Positions 24,607 through 32,508 of a DNA stretch of 64,000 bases are shown here, piece by piece. The notes beneath the pieces were generated by a model. It was not told where the DNA came from and searched no databases. It was given only the letters and a program-made list of their open reading frames with translations. The position numbers and the translations under genes are program-made. The number at the start of each line of letters is the position of its first letter. Within the stretch, counting starts at the first letter, position 1. Location: positions 62,001 to 126,000 of the forward strand of contig JBOEGJ010000009.1 in assembly GCA_050633365.1 (NCBI GenBank). The letters are read 5' to 3'. This stretch comes from Pseudomaricurvus sp050633365 (GTDB lineage: Bacteria > Pseudomonadota > Gammaproteobacteria > Pseudomonadales > Cellvibrionaceae).

Positions 24607-24897
24607 TTACCAGCTGACTAGTGGGTTGTGCTGGGCGGTAAGCTCCAAAAAGTGTTGTTGATCAATGTCTGTAATCTTGTGTGAGATCGAAGGGTTATTC
24701 AAATCCTGAGGCTCGGGGGGCGTTGTATTCAGCGGTAGCCTAAAAGTTGGGCAGGGAAAGCATTGCTCTTTCCAGGGGCTCTCCTGGGTGGCGATGGCCG
24801 CACGCTCAATAAACACAATGGCATCCGTATTTGTGCAGTTCTCTATGCACCTTTCTATATCGTTATCTTGAATTTTGTTGAAAATATGTAGAGTCAT
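24607..24897 (-). CDS. tusB: Sulfur relay protein TusB (DsrH-like)
   Basis: The 96-residue protein is the third gene of a tusD-tusC-tusB row. It starts MTLHIFNKI and has DAIVFIERAAIA, typical of TusB/DsrH. In the TusBCD complex it helps pass persulfide sulfur from TusA to TusE for the 2-thiolation of tRNA wobble uridine by MnmA, which is also in this window. It is separated from tusC by 8 bases. No tusE follows here, though one often does. Confidence 0.85.
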   Translation of the reverse strand: MTLHIFNKIQDNDIERCIENCTNTDAIVFIERAAIATQESPWKEQCFPCPTFRLPLNTTPPEPQDLNNPSISHKITDIDQQHFLELTAQHNPLVSW

Positions 24898-24905
24898 AGT
24901 TGTCG

Positions 24906-25205
24906 CTAGAGCTGAATGGTGTGGTCGTATTGAAGAAATAGTTTCTGCAGTTGGGTGTCGGTTATGAGTTGTGCGCCGGTAATTGCGTGTTGATTTTCAG
25001 CGAGGTTTTGTAGGTTGGTTTCTTCTATGTAGATGTCTTTGACGCCATAGAGGGCGAGCATTGCGAGCTTTTCATTGTCAGCTGTTTTTTGGTTGTTGGG
25101 GAGCGTGATTCCTACCTCCAGTCCCATGACCGAGCAGGCCAGTGCCGCATCAACATGTTCTGCGATGAGAGTTTCATCTCGGCATAAAAAGAGGATTTTT
25201 TTCAT
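24906..25205 (-). CDS. tusC: Sulfur relay protein TusC (DsrF-like)
   Basis: The 99-residue protein starts MKKILFLCRDETLIAEHVDAALACSVMGLEVGITL, a DsrE/F-fold N-terminus, and has the ALYGVKDIYIEE segment of TusC. It is a structural subunit of the TusBCD hexamer. It lies 12 bases after tusD and 8 bases before tusB. It is shorter than the E. coli protein (119 residues), mainly at the C-terminus. Confidence 0.87.
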   Translation of the reverse strand: MKKILFLCRDETLIAEHVDAALACSVMGLEVGITLPNNQKTADNEKLAMLALYGVKDIYIEETNLQNLAENQHAITGAQLITDTQLQKLFLQYDHTIQL

Positions 25206-25217
25206 AGGGCTACCGTG

Positions 25218-25568
25218 TCAGCGGAAGGTGATAACACGGTCGCAATGAGCGGCAATGTCAGCCAGTTGTCCTAGGCCTGAAACGACGAATGAATTGCACA
25301 GTGGTGACCTTTCTAGCGGCGAGTCTTTTTCGGCAATGAGGCCTCGCTTTTTCGCGGCAGTGACGCAGACGACTAGGTCGAGTGAATGCCGTTTATGCAG
25401 ATCTTTCCAGGCCGATGAATTCGGAGAGCTCTCCAGTGCGTTGTTAACGCCTTCATCGTAAAAAAATACCCGGTGGAGGGTGTGATTAGAGTTGAGCAGC
25501 TCGGTAGCAAAGTTGATGGCGCTTTGATTGCCGAGTTCAGAGGAGGTGACAACGATGCCGTATTTCAC
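25218..25568 (-). CDS. tusD: Sulfurtransferase TusD (DsrE-like)
   Basis: The 116-residue protein has the active-site cysteine at about residue 68 in LDLVVCVTAAKKRG, equivalent to Cys78 of E. coli TusD, which receives persulfide sulfur. The C-terminal FVVSGLGQLADIAAHCDRVITFR is typical. Its role is relay of sulfur to tRNA thiolation through TusE and MnmA. It starts the tusDCB row and is separated from yccA upstream by a terminator, so the promoter is either in the 56-base gap or readthrough supplies it. Confidence 0.92.
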   Translation of the reverse strand: MKYGIVVTSSELGNQSAINFATELLNSNHTLHRVFFYDEGVNNALESSPNSSAWKDLHKRHSLDLVVCVTAAKKRGLIAEKDSPLERSPLCNSFVVSGLGQLADIAAHCDRVITFR

Positions 25569-25593
25569 TGGTGCCGCCGATCGAAAGGGAAGA

Positions 25594-25620
25594 AGAAAAA
25601 AGGCCCCGAAGGGCCTTTTA
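25594..25620 (-). terminator. Rho-independent terminator after yccA
   Basis: On the reverse strand, AAAAGGCCC, loop TTCG, GGGCC and a run of T: a stable UUCG-type hairpin just after the yccA stop and before tusD. Confidence 0.85.
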
Positions 25621-25624
25621 GGTG

Positions 25625-26299
25625 TTAGTCGTCAGATGCGCCAATGAGGTGGAGCAGGGCAACAAACAGATTGTAGATGTTTAGGTAGAGCGAAACCGTC
25701 GCCATGACATAATTGGTTTCACCACCGTTAACGATTCGGCTGGTATCAAATAGGATGAAGCCAGACATTAGGAACACGATAGCAGCGCTGATCGCCAAAC
25801 TGGCTCCGCCAATCTGTACGCCAAAGAAGCTTGCAACCATAAGGGCGACAGCGCAAAGCAATACGACAATGAGGCCGGTAACCAAAAAGCCGCGCATAAA
25901 GCTGAAGTCTTTCTTGGTGGTCAGTACATAGCCAGAAAGACCGAAGAATACCAGTGCGGTTCCCGCAAGCGCCTGCATAACCACTTGTGAGCCGTTTGGT
26001 GTGGCGAGATAGTAGCTAATGGTGGGGCCGAGCGACGCACCTAGTAGTGCGGTAAAGCCGAAGACAACGTAGATGCCGCTGGCAGAATTAGCGGTTTTTG
26101 GTAGCACGAACCACACCATGCCAATGGCTGCGAGGTTCATCATTAATGCTGCTCCACGACCAAGGCCGATGGCCATGGCTACGCCGCAGGCTACTGCGCT
26201 AACGGCCATCGTTAGTGCGAGCAACATGTAGGTGTTTTTCAGTACCTTGTTGGTCGAGACGCTGGATTGTGTCTGCGTCTGTGTGTAGATCTCTTGCAT
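25625..26299 (-). CDS. yccA: Bax inhibitor-1 family membrane protein YccA
   Basis: The 224-residue protein has about seven membrane segments and belongs to the BI-1/YccA group. E. coli YccA is a substrate and modulator of the FtsH protease. The motif FILFDTSRIVNGG and the closing NIYNLFVALLHLIG are typical, and the acidic C-terminus (GASDD) is conserved. The ATG at 26299 follows GGAGATTGACC; 13 more codons upstream are open but lack a ribosome site. yccA next to tus genes is a common arrangement in this group. Confidence 0.92.
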   Translation of the reverse strand: MQEIYTQTQTQSSVSTNKVLKNTYMLLALTMAVSAVACGVAMAIGLGRGAALMMNLAAIGMVWFVLPKTANSASGIYVVFGFTALLGASLGPTISYYLATPNGSQVVMQALAGTALVFFGLSGYVLTTKKDFSFMRGFLVTGLIVVLLCAVALMVASFFGVQIGGASLAISAAIVFLMSGFILFDTSRIVNGGETNYVMATVSLYLNIYNLFVALLHLIGASDD

Positions 26300-26478
26300 G
26301 GTCAATCTCCGTTGAGAGTGTGGTTCCAGATATCCCAATCATACAAACACTCGGCGCAAAATCAAGCGCGTTAACATAACTAAGCATGAATTCTAAGTGA
26401 TTGATTTTTCGATCAATCTGGCGGCTTCGTGAGGGGGAGTTTCTAGTGGGGATTGGGTTGGTTGATATCCATTGGGCG

Positions 26479-26511
26479 AAAAAAAAGCCCCCAAATTTGG
26501 GAGCTTTTTTT
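26479..26511 (-). terminator. Terminator downstream of tRNA-Ser
   Basis: GCTCCCAAATTTGGGGGC flanked by A-run and T-run, four bases after the tRNA CCA end. On the reverse strand it ends in eight T residues. Confidence 0.85.
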
Positions 26512-26514
26512 ATA

Positions 26515-26605
26515 TGGCGGAAGGGGTGGGATTTGAACCCACGGAAGGCTATTAACCTTCGCCAGTTTTCAAGACTAGTGCATTCGGCCACTCTGCCACC
26601 CTTCC
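26515..26605 (-). tRNA. serT: tRNA-Ser (anticodon UGA)
   Basis: On the reverse strand a complete class II tRNA of 91 nucleotides starts GGAAGGGTGGCAGAG and ends with an encoded CCA. The acceptor stem pairs GGAAGGG with CCCTTCC, the T-arm has GGGTTCAAATCCC, and a long variable arm (GAAGGTTAATAGCCTTC region) marks it as serine. The anticodon TGA, at plus-strand 26569-26571 within the loop CTTGAAA, reads UCA codons. A terminator follows directly. It stands between rne and yccA. Confidence 0.96.
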
Positions 26606-26744
26606 TGACGGTTCTTGGGTTTCGAGACAAAAGCTGCCGCGACCCCGTGAGAACGAAGCGAATTATACATAGGTTTTATCGTACGGCAACCCGCTAACTC
26701 ATTATTTTAAAAGAAAATTATATATTTCGCCTTTTTAGTTCTGA

Positions 26745-26776
26745 AAATAAAAAAAGCCCTCTAGGAGGGCTTTCTT
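26745..26776 (-). terminator. Rho-independent terminator after rne
   Basis: On the reverse strand AAAGCCCTC, loop CTA, GAGGGCTTT followed by many T residues; 28 bases after the rne stop. Confidence 0.88.
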
Positions 26777-26803
26777 GTTAGTGCTGGTGCTTAGAAATCT
26801 TCT

Positions 26804-29758
26804 TTATTCCGCGCTAGCGACTTCCGCCGTTCTTGAGTGGCGAGGGTCGTTAGCGGGTCTTTCAAGCTTTCTTGGGTTGCTCGCTATATCTGCAGGCTTC
26901 GACGTATCGAGCGGGTCGCTCATGCGAATATCAAGCTTTCGGTCCTCAACGGCCAGTGTGCCAACCGGCCGCGGATTGGAGCGCGGATCGTTGGAGGGGC
27001 GGCTGTAGCTGGCGCGTTCTGCCTTTTCTTCGCTGTTTGAGGCTGTTTCAGCTGCTGGAGCTTGGGTTGGCTCCGGCTTTTGAGGGGCTTCAAGGGGAAG
27101 TTCAGCTTGCGCTGCCGGCACGGCTTCTGCTACCGGAGCTTCTGGCTTTGTCTCAGCTTTCGCTTCTGATTTTATCTTAGGTTCGGTTTCGGGTTTCGAT
27201 TCCGGCTTTGCTTCGGCTTTTACTTCAGGCTCTGCGGTTTTTTTCGTAGGCGCAGCAGTAGGTGCTGAAGCTTGCTCAGTCTCTTGAGGGGCCGCTGCTG
27301 TTTGTGGTGGCTCACTTTTTACCGGTGCTTCAGAGGGCGCGCTTCGCTCAACCGCGGGCTTGCTTTGTGCAGCGGGCTTCTCGGGCGTAGCGGCTTCTTG
27401 TGTAGTGCTCTGCGTTTCGTTGCTCCGCTCGTTGTTTCTCTCATTATTTCTGCGTTGACCGCGGTTGTTGCGGTTTCCGCGGCGAGAGGGTTTGTCTTCA
27501 CGATTTGCCGGAGTCTGTTGCTCGCCTTCTGCTTGTGTTGCTTTGGCGTCAATAGCCTCTGTTACTTGGCTGTTGAGTGCTTCAACTTCCTGAGTGTTAT
27601 CGGTTTGTTTGTTGTCGTTGCCATCTCTGCGGCCGCGGCGACGTTGTTGCGGTTTGCCGCGTTTGTTGGCGGGGCGCTTGGATGGGCGATCGCTGTCATT
27701 GTTGCTTTCGCCTTGCGCGTTTGGCTGTTCTTCTTTGCCTTGAGTTTTACGGTTGTCGCGGTTTTGTTCGCGGCGACGGTTTGGGCGATCGTTGCGATTG
27801 TCATCGCGGTTGTCGTTACGATTGTCGTTGCGATTGCTACGATTGTTGCGATCACCTTTGTCGTTACGGTTGTTGCGATTATCGTTGGAGCTTTCGTCCC
27901 GACGCTGATTGTTGTCGTTACGGCCGCCGCGCTCATTGCGGTTGCGGTTGCGATTACGATTGCGATTGCCGTTGTTTCCGCGGCGGTTGCGTTGGTTGCG
28001 CTGATTGCGCTTTTGGCGACGCTCTTCTTCCTCTTCGGCTTTGCGTTTTTCTTCGGGGTCTCCAAAGAGTGCGTGCATAATTCGAGTCAAAAGGCCGGGC
28101 TTTTTCGGTTCTTCTTTTGTGACGGGGGCTGGCGCTGGAGCTACTTCTGCAGGCTGCAGTTGCTGGACTGCCGGCTGAGCGGCAGGTGCGGCGTCAGGTT
28201 TTGCTTTTAGTTCTTCGGTCGCAGTTTCTTCTGTTGCAGCAACGATTTTGTAGCTGGTTTCGATAGAGCCGGCTTCATCATCGCGCAGGCGCTGAACTTC
28301 GAAGTGCGGCGTAACCATGTGCTCGTTGGGAACGATCAGAACGCGAGTGTCATTGCGGTTTTCGATGTTCGAAATGGCTTTGCGTTTTTCGTTGAGCAGG
28401 TAGGTGGCGACAGCGACGGGCGTGATTGCACGGATTTCTGCGCTGCGTTCTTTTTGTGCTTCTTCCTCAACTAGGCGCAGAATGGATAACGCAATCGATT
28501 TGGTGCTTCGAATGCTTCCTTGACCGCTACAGCGTGGGCAGACTTTAGAGGTGGTTTCGCCCAGTGATGGACGCAGGCGCTGGCGCGACATTTCAAGCAA
28601 GCCAAAGCGAGAGATACGACCAATCTGAACACGCGCGCGATCCATTGATAAGGCGTCGCGCATGCGATTCTCAACTTCGCGTTGATTTTTTACCGGCTGC
28701 ATATCAATGAAGTCGATAACAACCAGTCCACCCATATCGCGCAGACGCAATTGGCGGGCAATTTCGTCGGCTGCTTCAAGGTTAGTGCGAACTGCGGTCT
28801 CTTCAATGTCGCTGCCTTTTGTGGCGCGCGCGGAGTTGATGTCGATAGAGATTAAGGCTTCGGTGACATCAATGACAATAGAGCCGCCAGAAGGCAGTTT
28901 CACTTCGCGTTCAAAAGCTGTTTCGATTTGGCTTTCGATTTGATAGCGATTGAATAGTGGTGTGTCGTCTTCGTAGAGCTTAACTTTGTTCCCGCTGTCG
29001 GGCATCATTTGCGCGATTAGCGCCTGAACGACTTCGTAAGATTCCTTTTGATCGACGATGATTTCGCCGATATCCAAACGCAAGTAGTCGCGAATGGCGC
29101 GATACAGTACGTTGCTTTCTTGGAACAAAAACTTAGGGGCAGTGGATACGCCTGCGGCTTCTTCAATAGAGGTCCACAGTTTTAGTAGGTTGTTTAGGTC
29201 CCACTGTAATTCTTCTGCGCTGCGGCCAACACCGGCGGTGCGAACAATAACGCCCATACCGGAAGGTACTTCAATTTTGCTCAGGGCATCGCGAAGTTCT
29301 GCTCGGTCTTCCCCATCGATTCGACGTGAAATGCCACCTGCGCGAGGGTTGTTTGGCATCAGTACTAAGTATCGACCGGCGAGGCTGACAAAGGTTGTTA
29401 AGGCGGCGCCTTTATTGCCGCGCTCTTCTTTATCGACTTGAACGACCAGCTCTTGGCCTTCTTTTAGCACGTCTTTAATGCGGACGCGGCCTTCGATTTC
29501 TTTTGGCGATTTACTGAAATATTGGCGAGAAATTTCTTTCAGTGGCAAAAAGCCGTGACGGGTTTGATCTTCTTCGTCGTACTCGACAAAAGCCGCTTCA
29601 AGGCTTGGTTCGATACGGGTAATTCGGGCTTTGTAAATGTTGGCTTTCTTTTGTTTGCGGTTGCGGTTTTCGATGTCTAAATCGTAAAGCCATTGACCGT
29701 CAACAAGTGCTACGCGCAGCTCTTCGGGTTGAGTTGCGTTGATGAGCATTCTTTTCAT
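26804..29758 (-). CDS. rne: Ribonuclease E
   Basis: The 984-residue endoribonuclease nucleates the RNA degradosome. The N-terminal half is well conserved: S1 domain (about residues 37-120), the DNase I-like region with ISIDINSARATKGSD and LVVIDFIDM that carries the two metal-binding aspartates, and the zinc-link CPRCSGQG (about 406-413). The C-terminal half is disordered: an Arg/Asn repeat region (about 579-671), long Ala/Glu/Pro/Lys tracts, and two NDPR motifs (SNDPRSNPRP and ANDPRHSR) near the end. A long leader of about 800 nucleotides precedes it. The inhibitor gene rraA is 2.7 kb away. Confidence 0.96.
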   Translation of the reverse strand: MKRMLINATQPEELRVALVDGQWLYDLDIENRNRKQKKANIYKARITRIEPSLEAAFVEYDEEDQTRHGFLPLKEISRQYFSKSPKEIEGRVRIKDVLKEGQELVVQVDKEERGNKGAALTTFVSLAGRYLVLMPNNPRAGGISRRIDGEDRAELRDALSKIEVPSGMGVIVRTAGVGRSAEELQWDLNNLLKLWTSIEEAAGVSTAPKFLFQESNVLYRAIRDYLRLDIGEIIVDQKESYEVVQALIAQMMPDSGNKVKLYEDDTPLFNRYQIESQIETAFEREVKLPSGGSIVIDVTEALISIDINSARATKGSDIEETAVRTNLEAADEIARQLRLRDMGGLVVIDFIDMQPVKNQREVENRMRDALSMDRARVQIGRISRFGLLEMSRQRLRPSLGETTSKVCPRCSGQGSIRSTKSIALSILRLVEEEAQKERSAEIRAITPVAVATYLLNEKRKAISNIENRNDTRVLIVPNEHMVTPHFEVQRLRDDEAGSIETSYKIVAATEETATEELKAKPDAAPAAQPAVQQLQPAEVAPAPAPVTKEEPKKPGLLTRIMHALFGDPEEKRKAEEEEERRQKRNQRNQRNRRGNNGNRNRNRNRNRNERGGRNDNNQRRDESSNDNRNNRNDKGDRNNRSNRNDNRNDNRDDNRNDRPNRRREQNRDNRKTQGKEEQPNAQGESNNDSDRPSKRPANKRGKPQQRRRGRRDGNDNKQTDNTQEVEALNSQVTEAIDAKATQAEGEQQTPANREDKPSRRGNRNNRGQRRNNERNNERSNETQSTTQEAATPEKPAAQSKPAVERSAPSEAPVKSEPPQTAAAPQETEQASAPTAAPTKKTAEPEVKAEAKPESKPETEPKIKSEAKAETKPEAPVAEAVPAAQAELPLEAPQKPEPTQAPAAETASNSEEKAERASYSRPSNDPRSNPRPVGTLAVEDRKLDIRMSDPLDTSKPADIASNPRKLERPANDPRHSRTAEVASAE
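27745..28022 (-). repeat. Arg/Asn-rich repeat region within rne
   Basis: About 90 codons encode short reiterations such as RNRNRNRN, NDNRNDNRDDNRND and QRNQRNRR. On DNA level these are runs of near-identical GCGATT/GCGGTT hexamers, so slippage could change their number. In related RNase E proteins an arginine-rich segment here binds RNA. Confidence 0.75.
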
Positions 29759-30453
29759 GTGTTACCTAATGTTGGTAGGCACAATCATCAGGGGGCATCG
29801 ATAGGAGTGTGTGAGATCAGCCTCTGAAAACTGGTCGCTGCTGGGCAGTTGGGCGAGCGTTGTATGCGCTTGCCTGGTGCTTGGCTCGACGAGTCGGCTG
29901 TTGGGTATACAGGTCAATTAATAGTGCCGTAATTACAGCGTACTCCCAGAGGGATTGGTGCTGCAGCGGTGTCTATTCGTTGGTGTCCGTTACCATAGAC
30001 TCAAAATGTTCGCTCAAACTCACTCTATGAGTTGATCATTTCTTTTAGCTAACCGTTTTGGGTAATCGCTCATCACGTTGAGTAGCAGGGAAGGGTTGAG
30101 GCCAGGCTAATTGGCGCCGAATGGTAGTAGGGCGTCTCCTGGGTTTATTTCACCATGGGTTATGGTGGTCAACACTTTCTTCCGTGGGGCAGTTTTTCTG
30201 CCGCAAAATCATCAAATCGATGAAGAGCTCATTTTTACCGTATAACGCTTAGCGCAGAGTATCTCGTATTCACATTCTTTTCGGATGACCCGCATCAGTT
30301 TGTGCGGTTGTCATCGAGTGCTAGGGAGGTTGTGTCGGTTTGTCGACACGGATTGTTGCGACCTGTTTGGTTGGTGGTCGTGTCCAATCCCTCGCTGTGC
30401 ACCATTATCTTGTAGGGTTGAAGTGAGGGAAAACTCGTCCTCTTTCCGTTAGC

Positions 30454-30475
30454 CTTTTGTGATAATTCACAAAAG
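30454..30475. promoter_or_regulatory. 9-4-9 inverted repeat upstream of rluC and rne
   Basis: CTTTTGTGA and TCACAAAAG flank TAAT. The half-sites TTGTGA/TCACAA are like CRP/FNR-family sites, with the four-base spacing of FNR. It lies about 85-100 bases downstream of the predicted rne start, in the leader, so a hairpin in the rne mRNA is the alternative. Confidence 0.5.
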
Positions 30476-30635
30476 TGGATTCAGCCCTGTCATCTAGCGG
30501 TATTCCCTAGCGACTCGCCTCTTCTGTTTGCGATGTCCGGAAACCTGCCTAGGTAGACTCGTGGACTATAGCAATATTCCAGTGGGGCTTCAATAAATGC
30601 CGGTATTTAACTGATATTTAAGGCTTTTTATGACC

Positions 30636-30665
30636 CTGAGCGCTTCAATTGAGTATAATTGCGGA
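30636..30665 (+). promoter_or_regulatory. rluC promoter -10 box giving a leaderless or nearly leaderless mRNA
   Basis: A perfect TATAAT at 30654-30659 ends six bases before the rluC ATG at 30666, exactly where transcription would start. No normal ribosome binding site fits between them (only GCGGA one base before ATG). The -35 (around ATGACC at 30630-30635) is partial. Confidence 0.5.
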
Positions 30666-31625
30666 ATGAATAAACAAACCGAACAACCAGCACCAAAGGT
30701 GCAATTGATTGAGATTGATGCTGATCGCGCCGGACAGCGCATCGATAATTTTCTCATGAGCCAGCTCAAAAGGGTCCCCAAGTCGTTAATCTATCGAGTG
30801 CTGCGCAAGGGCGAGGTTAGGGTTAATAAGGGGCGAGTTAAGGCGGAATACAAACTCAAGGCTGGTGATGTTGTGAGGGTGCCCCCAGTTAGGGTGCCCG
30901 ACGGGAAAACCGTGCCAGATGCCAGTGAGCAGCTGAAATCGTTGTTAAAGGGCGCGACGCTGTTTGAGAATGCGGGGTTGCTGATCGTTAATAAGCCTTC
31001 GGGATTGGCGGTTCACGGTGGTAGCGGCATCAATTTGGGGCTGATTGAAGTGTTGCGTCAGATGCGTCCCGACGACCGCTATTTGGAGCTGGTTCACCGT
31101 TTAGATCGCGATACTTCCGGCTGCATTATGATTGCCAAAAAGCGCAGTATGCTTCGTCATCTTCATAAGGCGCTGCGCGAAGGGCATATCCAGAAACACT
31201 ATCAGGCCTTGGTGGAGGGTTATTGGCCGGCTAAGTGTAAGTCCGTGGATGCGCCTTTGCGCAAGACGGAGCTGAGTAGCGCAGAGCGCATTGTTAGGGT
31301 AGATCCGGAAGGCAAACCTTCGTTGACACGCTTTAAGATTCTACAGCGCTATGATACTTGTACCTTGCTCGAAGCGAAGCCCATCACCGGTCGCACCCAT
31401 CAAATCCGTGTTCATGCGCATCACATGGGGCATGGTTTGGTGGGAGATCCGAAGTACGGTAACGATGACTTCAATGCTGCCATGAAAGCGCAGGGTTTTG
31501 GACGGCTATTTCTCCATGCGGCTGGATTGTCGTTGACCCTGCCAGAGGAAAGCGAGCCTATATGGGTTGAGGCGCCGCTAGACGAAAAGCTGGCGCAGCC
31601 TCTAAAGCATCTAAAAAAGCGCTAG
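30666..31625 (+). CDS. rluC: 23S rRNA pseudouridine synthase RluC
   Basis: The 319-residue enzyme makes pseudouridine at positions 955, 2504 and 2580 of 23S rRNA in E. coli. It has an N-terminal S4 RNA-binding domain (about residues 18-80; RIDNFLMSQLKRVPKSLIYRVLRKGEVRVN), the catalytic HRLDRDTSG and TGRTHQIRVHAHHMGH. The start is ATG 30666; a start at 30630 would lie upstream of the -10 box. It is divergent from rne, as in E. coli and Pseudomonas. Its stop codon lies in the terminator stem. Confidence 0.95.
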   Translation: MNKQTEQPAPKVQLIEIDADRAGQRIDNFLMSQLKRVPKSLIYRVLRKGEVRVNKGRVKAEYKLKAGDVVRVPPVRVPDGKTVPDASEQLKSLLKGATLFENAGLLIVNKPSGLAVHGGSGINLGLIEVLRQMRPDDRYLELVHRLDRDTSGCIMIAKKRSMLRHLHKALREGHIQKHYQALVEGYWPAKCKSVDAPLRKTELSSAERIVRVDPEGKPSLTRFKILQRYDTCTLLEAKPITGRTHQIRVHAHHMGHGLVGDPKYGNDDFNAAMKAQGFGRLFLHAAGLSLTLPEESEPIWVEAPLDEKLAQPLKHLKKR

Positions 31626-31639
31626 TCAGCGCTTTTTTT
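31613..31639 (+). terminator. Rho-independent terminator overlapping the rluC stop
   Basis: AAAAAAGCGCT, loop AGTC, AGCGCTTTTTTT. The left arm encodes the final Lys-Lys-Arg codons and the loop contains the TAG stop (31623-31625), so the hairpin forms partly within the coding sequence. Confidence 0.88.
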
Positions 31640-31848
31640 AGAACATTAAAAATCTAATGCTCTGTTAGGCGCTATAGTTTAGAAGGTTCATGAGGGTTTG
31701 GGCTGACGAGAGCTTAGATGACTGGCCAGAGTTTAGAGCAGTGGCGAGAGGCTCAATAAATAACCCTGTCGTCGAGCTAAGATGGCGTGCTTTCAAGAAT
31801 TTTTTTGTTCTGGCTGATCAATCTTCGTATCTTGGAGAAACACAAATT

Positions 31849-32481
31849 ATGCTGTTTGTATTCGATTGGGATGGCACCATCAGCGATTCGACGGGCAGGA
31901 TTGTGCAATGCATGCACCAGGCGGCTGATGCTCTGGCGCTGCCTTCGCTCGAGGATGATCAGGTTCGTGAAATCATAGGCCTGGGCTTGCCCGAGGCCAT
32001 TCAAGCTTTGTATCCCGAGCTCGACAATACCGAGGTCGGTGTCATGCGGGAGGCCTATGTTGAGCACTTTATGGCCGCAGATCACGAGCCTTCGAGCTTC
32101 TTCCCCGAGGTTGAGGCGACACTTGACGCTCTGCTAGCTCGCGGCCACCACATCGCAGTGGCGACAGGCAAGAGTCGCGCTGGCCTCAATCGCGTTTTGT
32201 CGTCACATCGCTGGGACGATTTCTTTCACTCGTCTCGTTGCGCCGACGAGACGGCGTCCAAACCTCACCCGAAAATGCTCCACGAACTCTTGGGAGAGTT
32301 TGATGTTCACGCTCAAGATACGGTGATGGTGGGTGATACCGAGTTCGATATGGAGATGGCGCGTCGGGCCGAAGTGCCCAGAATTGCGGTGGATTATGGC
32401 GCTCACCACATTGATCGCCTAAGGCCGTATGAGCCTATATTGTGCGTGTCGAATTTCAGGCAAATCTTGGATGTGGCCTAA
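31849..32481 (+). CDS. HAD-family phosphatase (phosphoglycolate phosphatase-like)
   Basis: The 210-residue protein has the HAD motifs FDWDGTISDST (nucleophile Asp), VATGKSR, K in ASKPHPKML, and VGDTEFDMEMA, with a helical cap domain typical of subclass IA. It is close to the Gph/YcjU-like hydrolases found beside rluC in Pseudomonas. The substrate is unknown. ATG 31849 with GGAG upstream is preferred; 53 upstream codons are open but not protein-like. A terminator separates it from rluC, so it needs its own promoter. Confidence 0.85.
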   Translation: MLFVFDWDGTISDSTGRIVQCMHQAADALALPSLEDDQVREIIGLGLPEAIQALYPELDNTEVGVMREAYVEHFMAADHEPSSFFPEVEATLDALLARGHHIAVATGKSRAGLNRVLSSHRWDDFFHSSRCADETASKPHPKMLHELLGEFDVHAQDTVMVGDTEFDMEMARRAEVPRIAVDYGAHHIDRLRPYEPILCVSNFRQILDVA

Positions 32482-32508
32482 TTCTGTCGCGGCTTCGGCT
32501 GGGGCAGG

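Larger units (their letters stand above)
29759..30665 (-). promoter_or_regulatory. rne leader and divergent rne-rluC promoter region
   Basis: The 907 bases hold no convincing gene. A reverse-strand promoter, TTGAAG (30593-30588), 17 bases, TATAGT (30570-30565), would begin rne transcription near 30558 and give a leader of about 800 nucleotides. In E. coli a 361-nucleotide rne leader mediates feedback by RNase E itself, so a similar function is likely. Candidate hairpins are GTGTCG...CGACAC (around 30332-30350), AACTCA...TGAGTT (around 30018-30035) and a 9-4-9 inverted repeat at 30454-30475. Confidence 0.5.

Noticed and set aside
27745..28022. Short repeats resembling a CRISPR array or a tandem-repeat locus.
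   Set aside because: The repeats keep the rne frame and have no spacer structure; they encode Arg/Asn runs.
27272..28210. A 312-codon open frame opposite the rne tail, with a hydrophobic translation that looks like a membrane protein.
   Set aside because: It is the antisense of Arg/Asn and Ala/Glu/Pro codon runs; the Val/Ala/Ile repetition is a composition effect, and rne is certain on the other strand.
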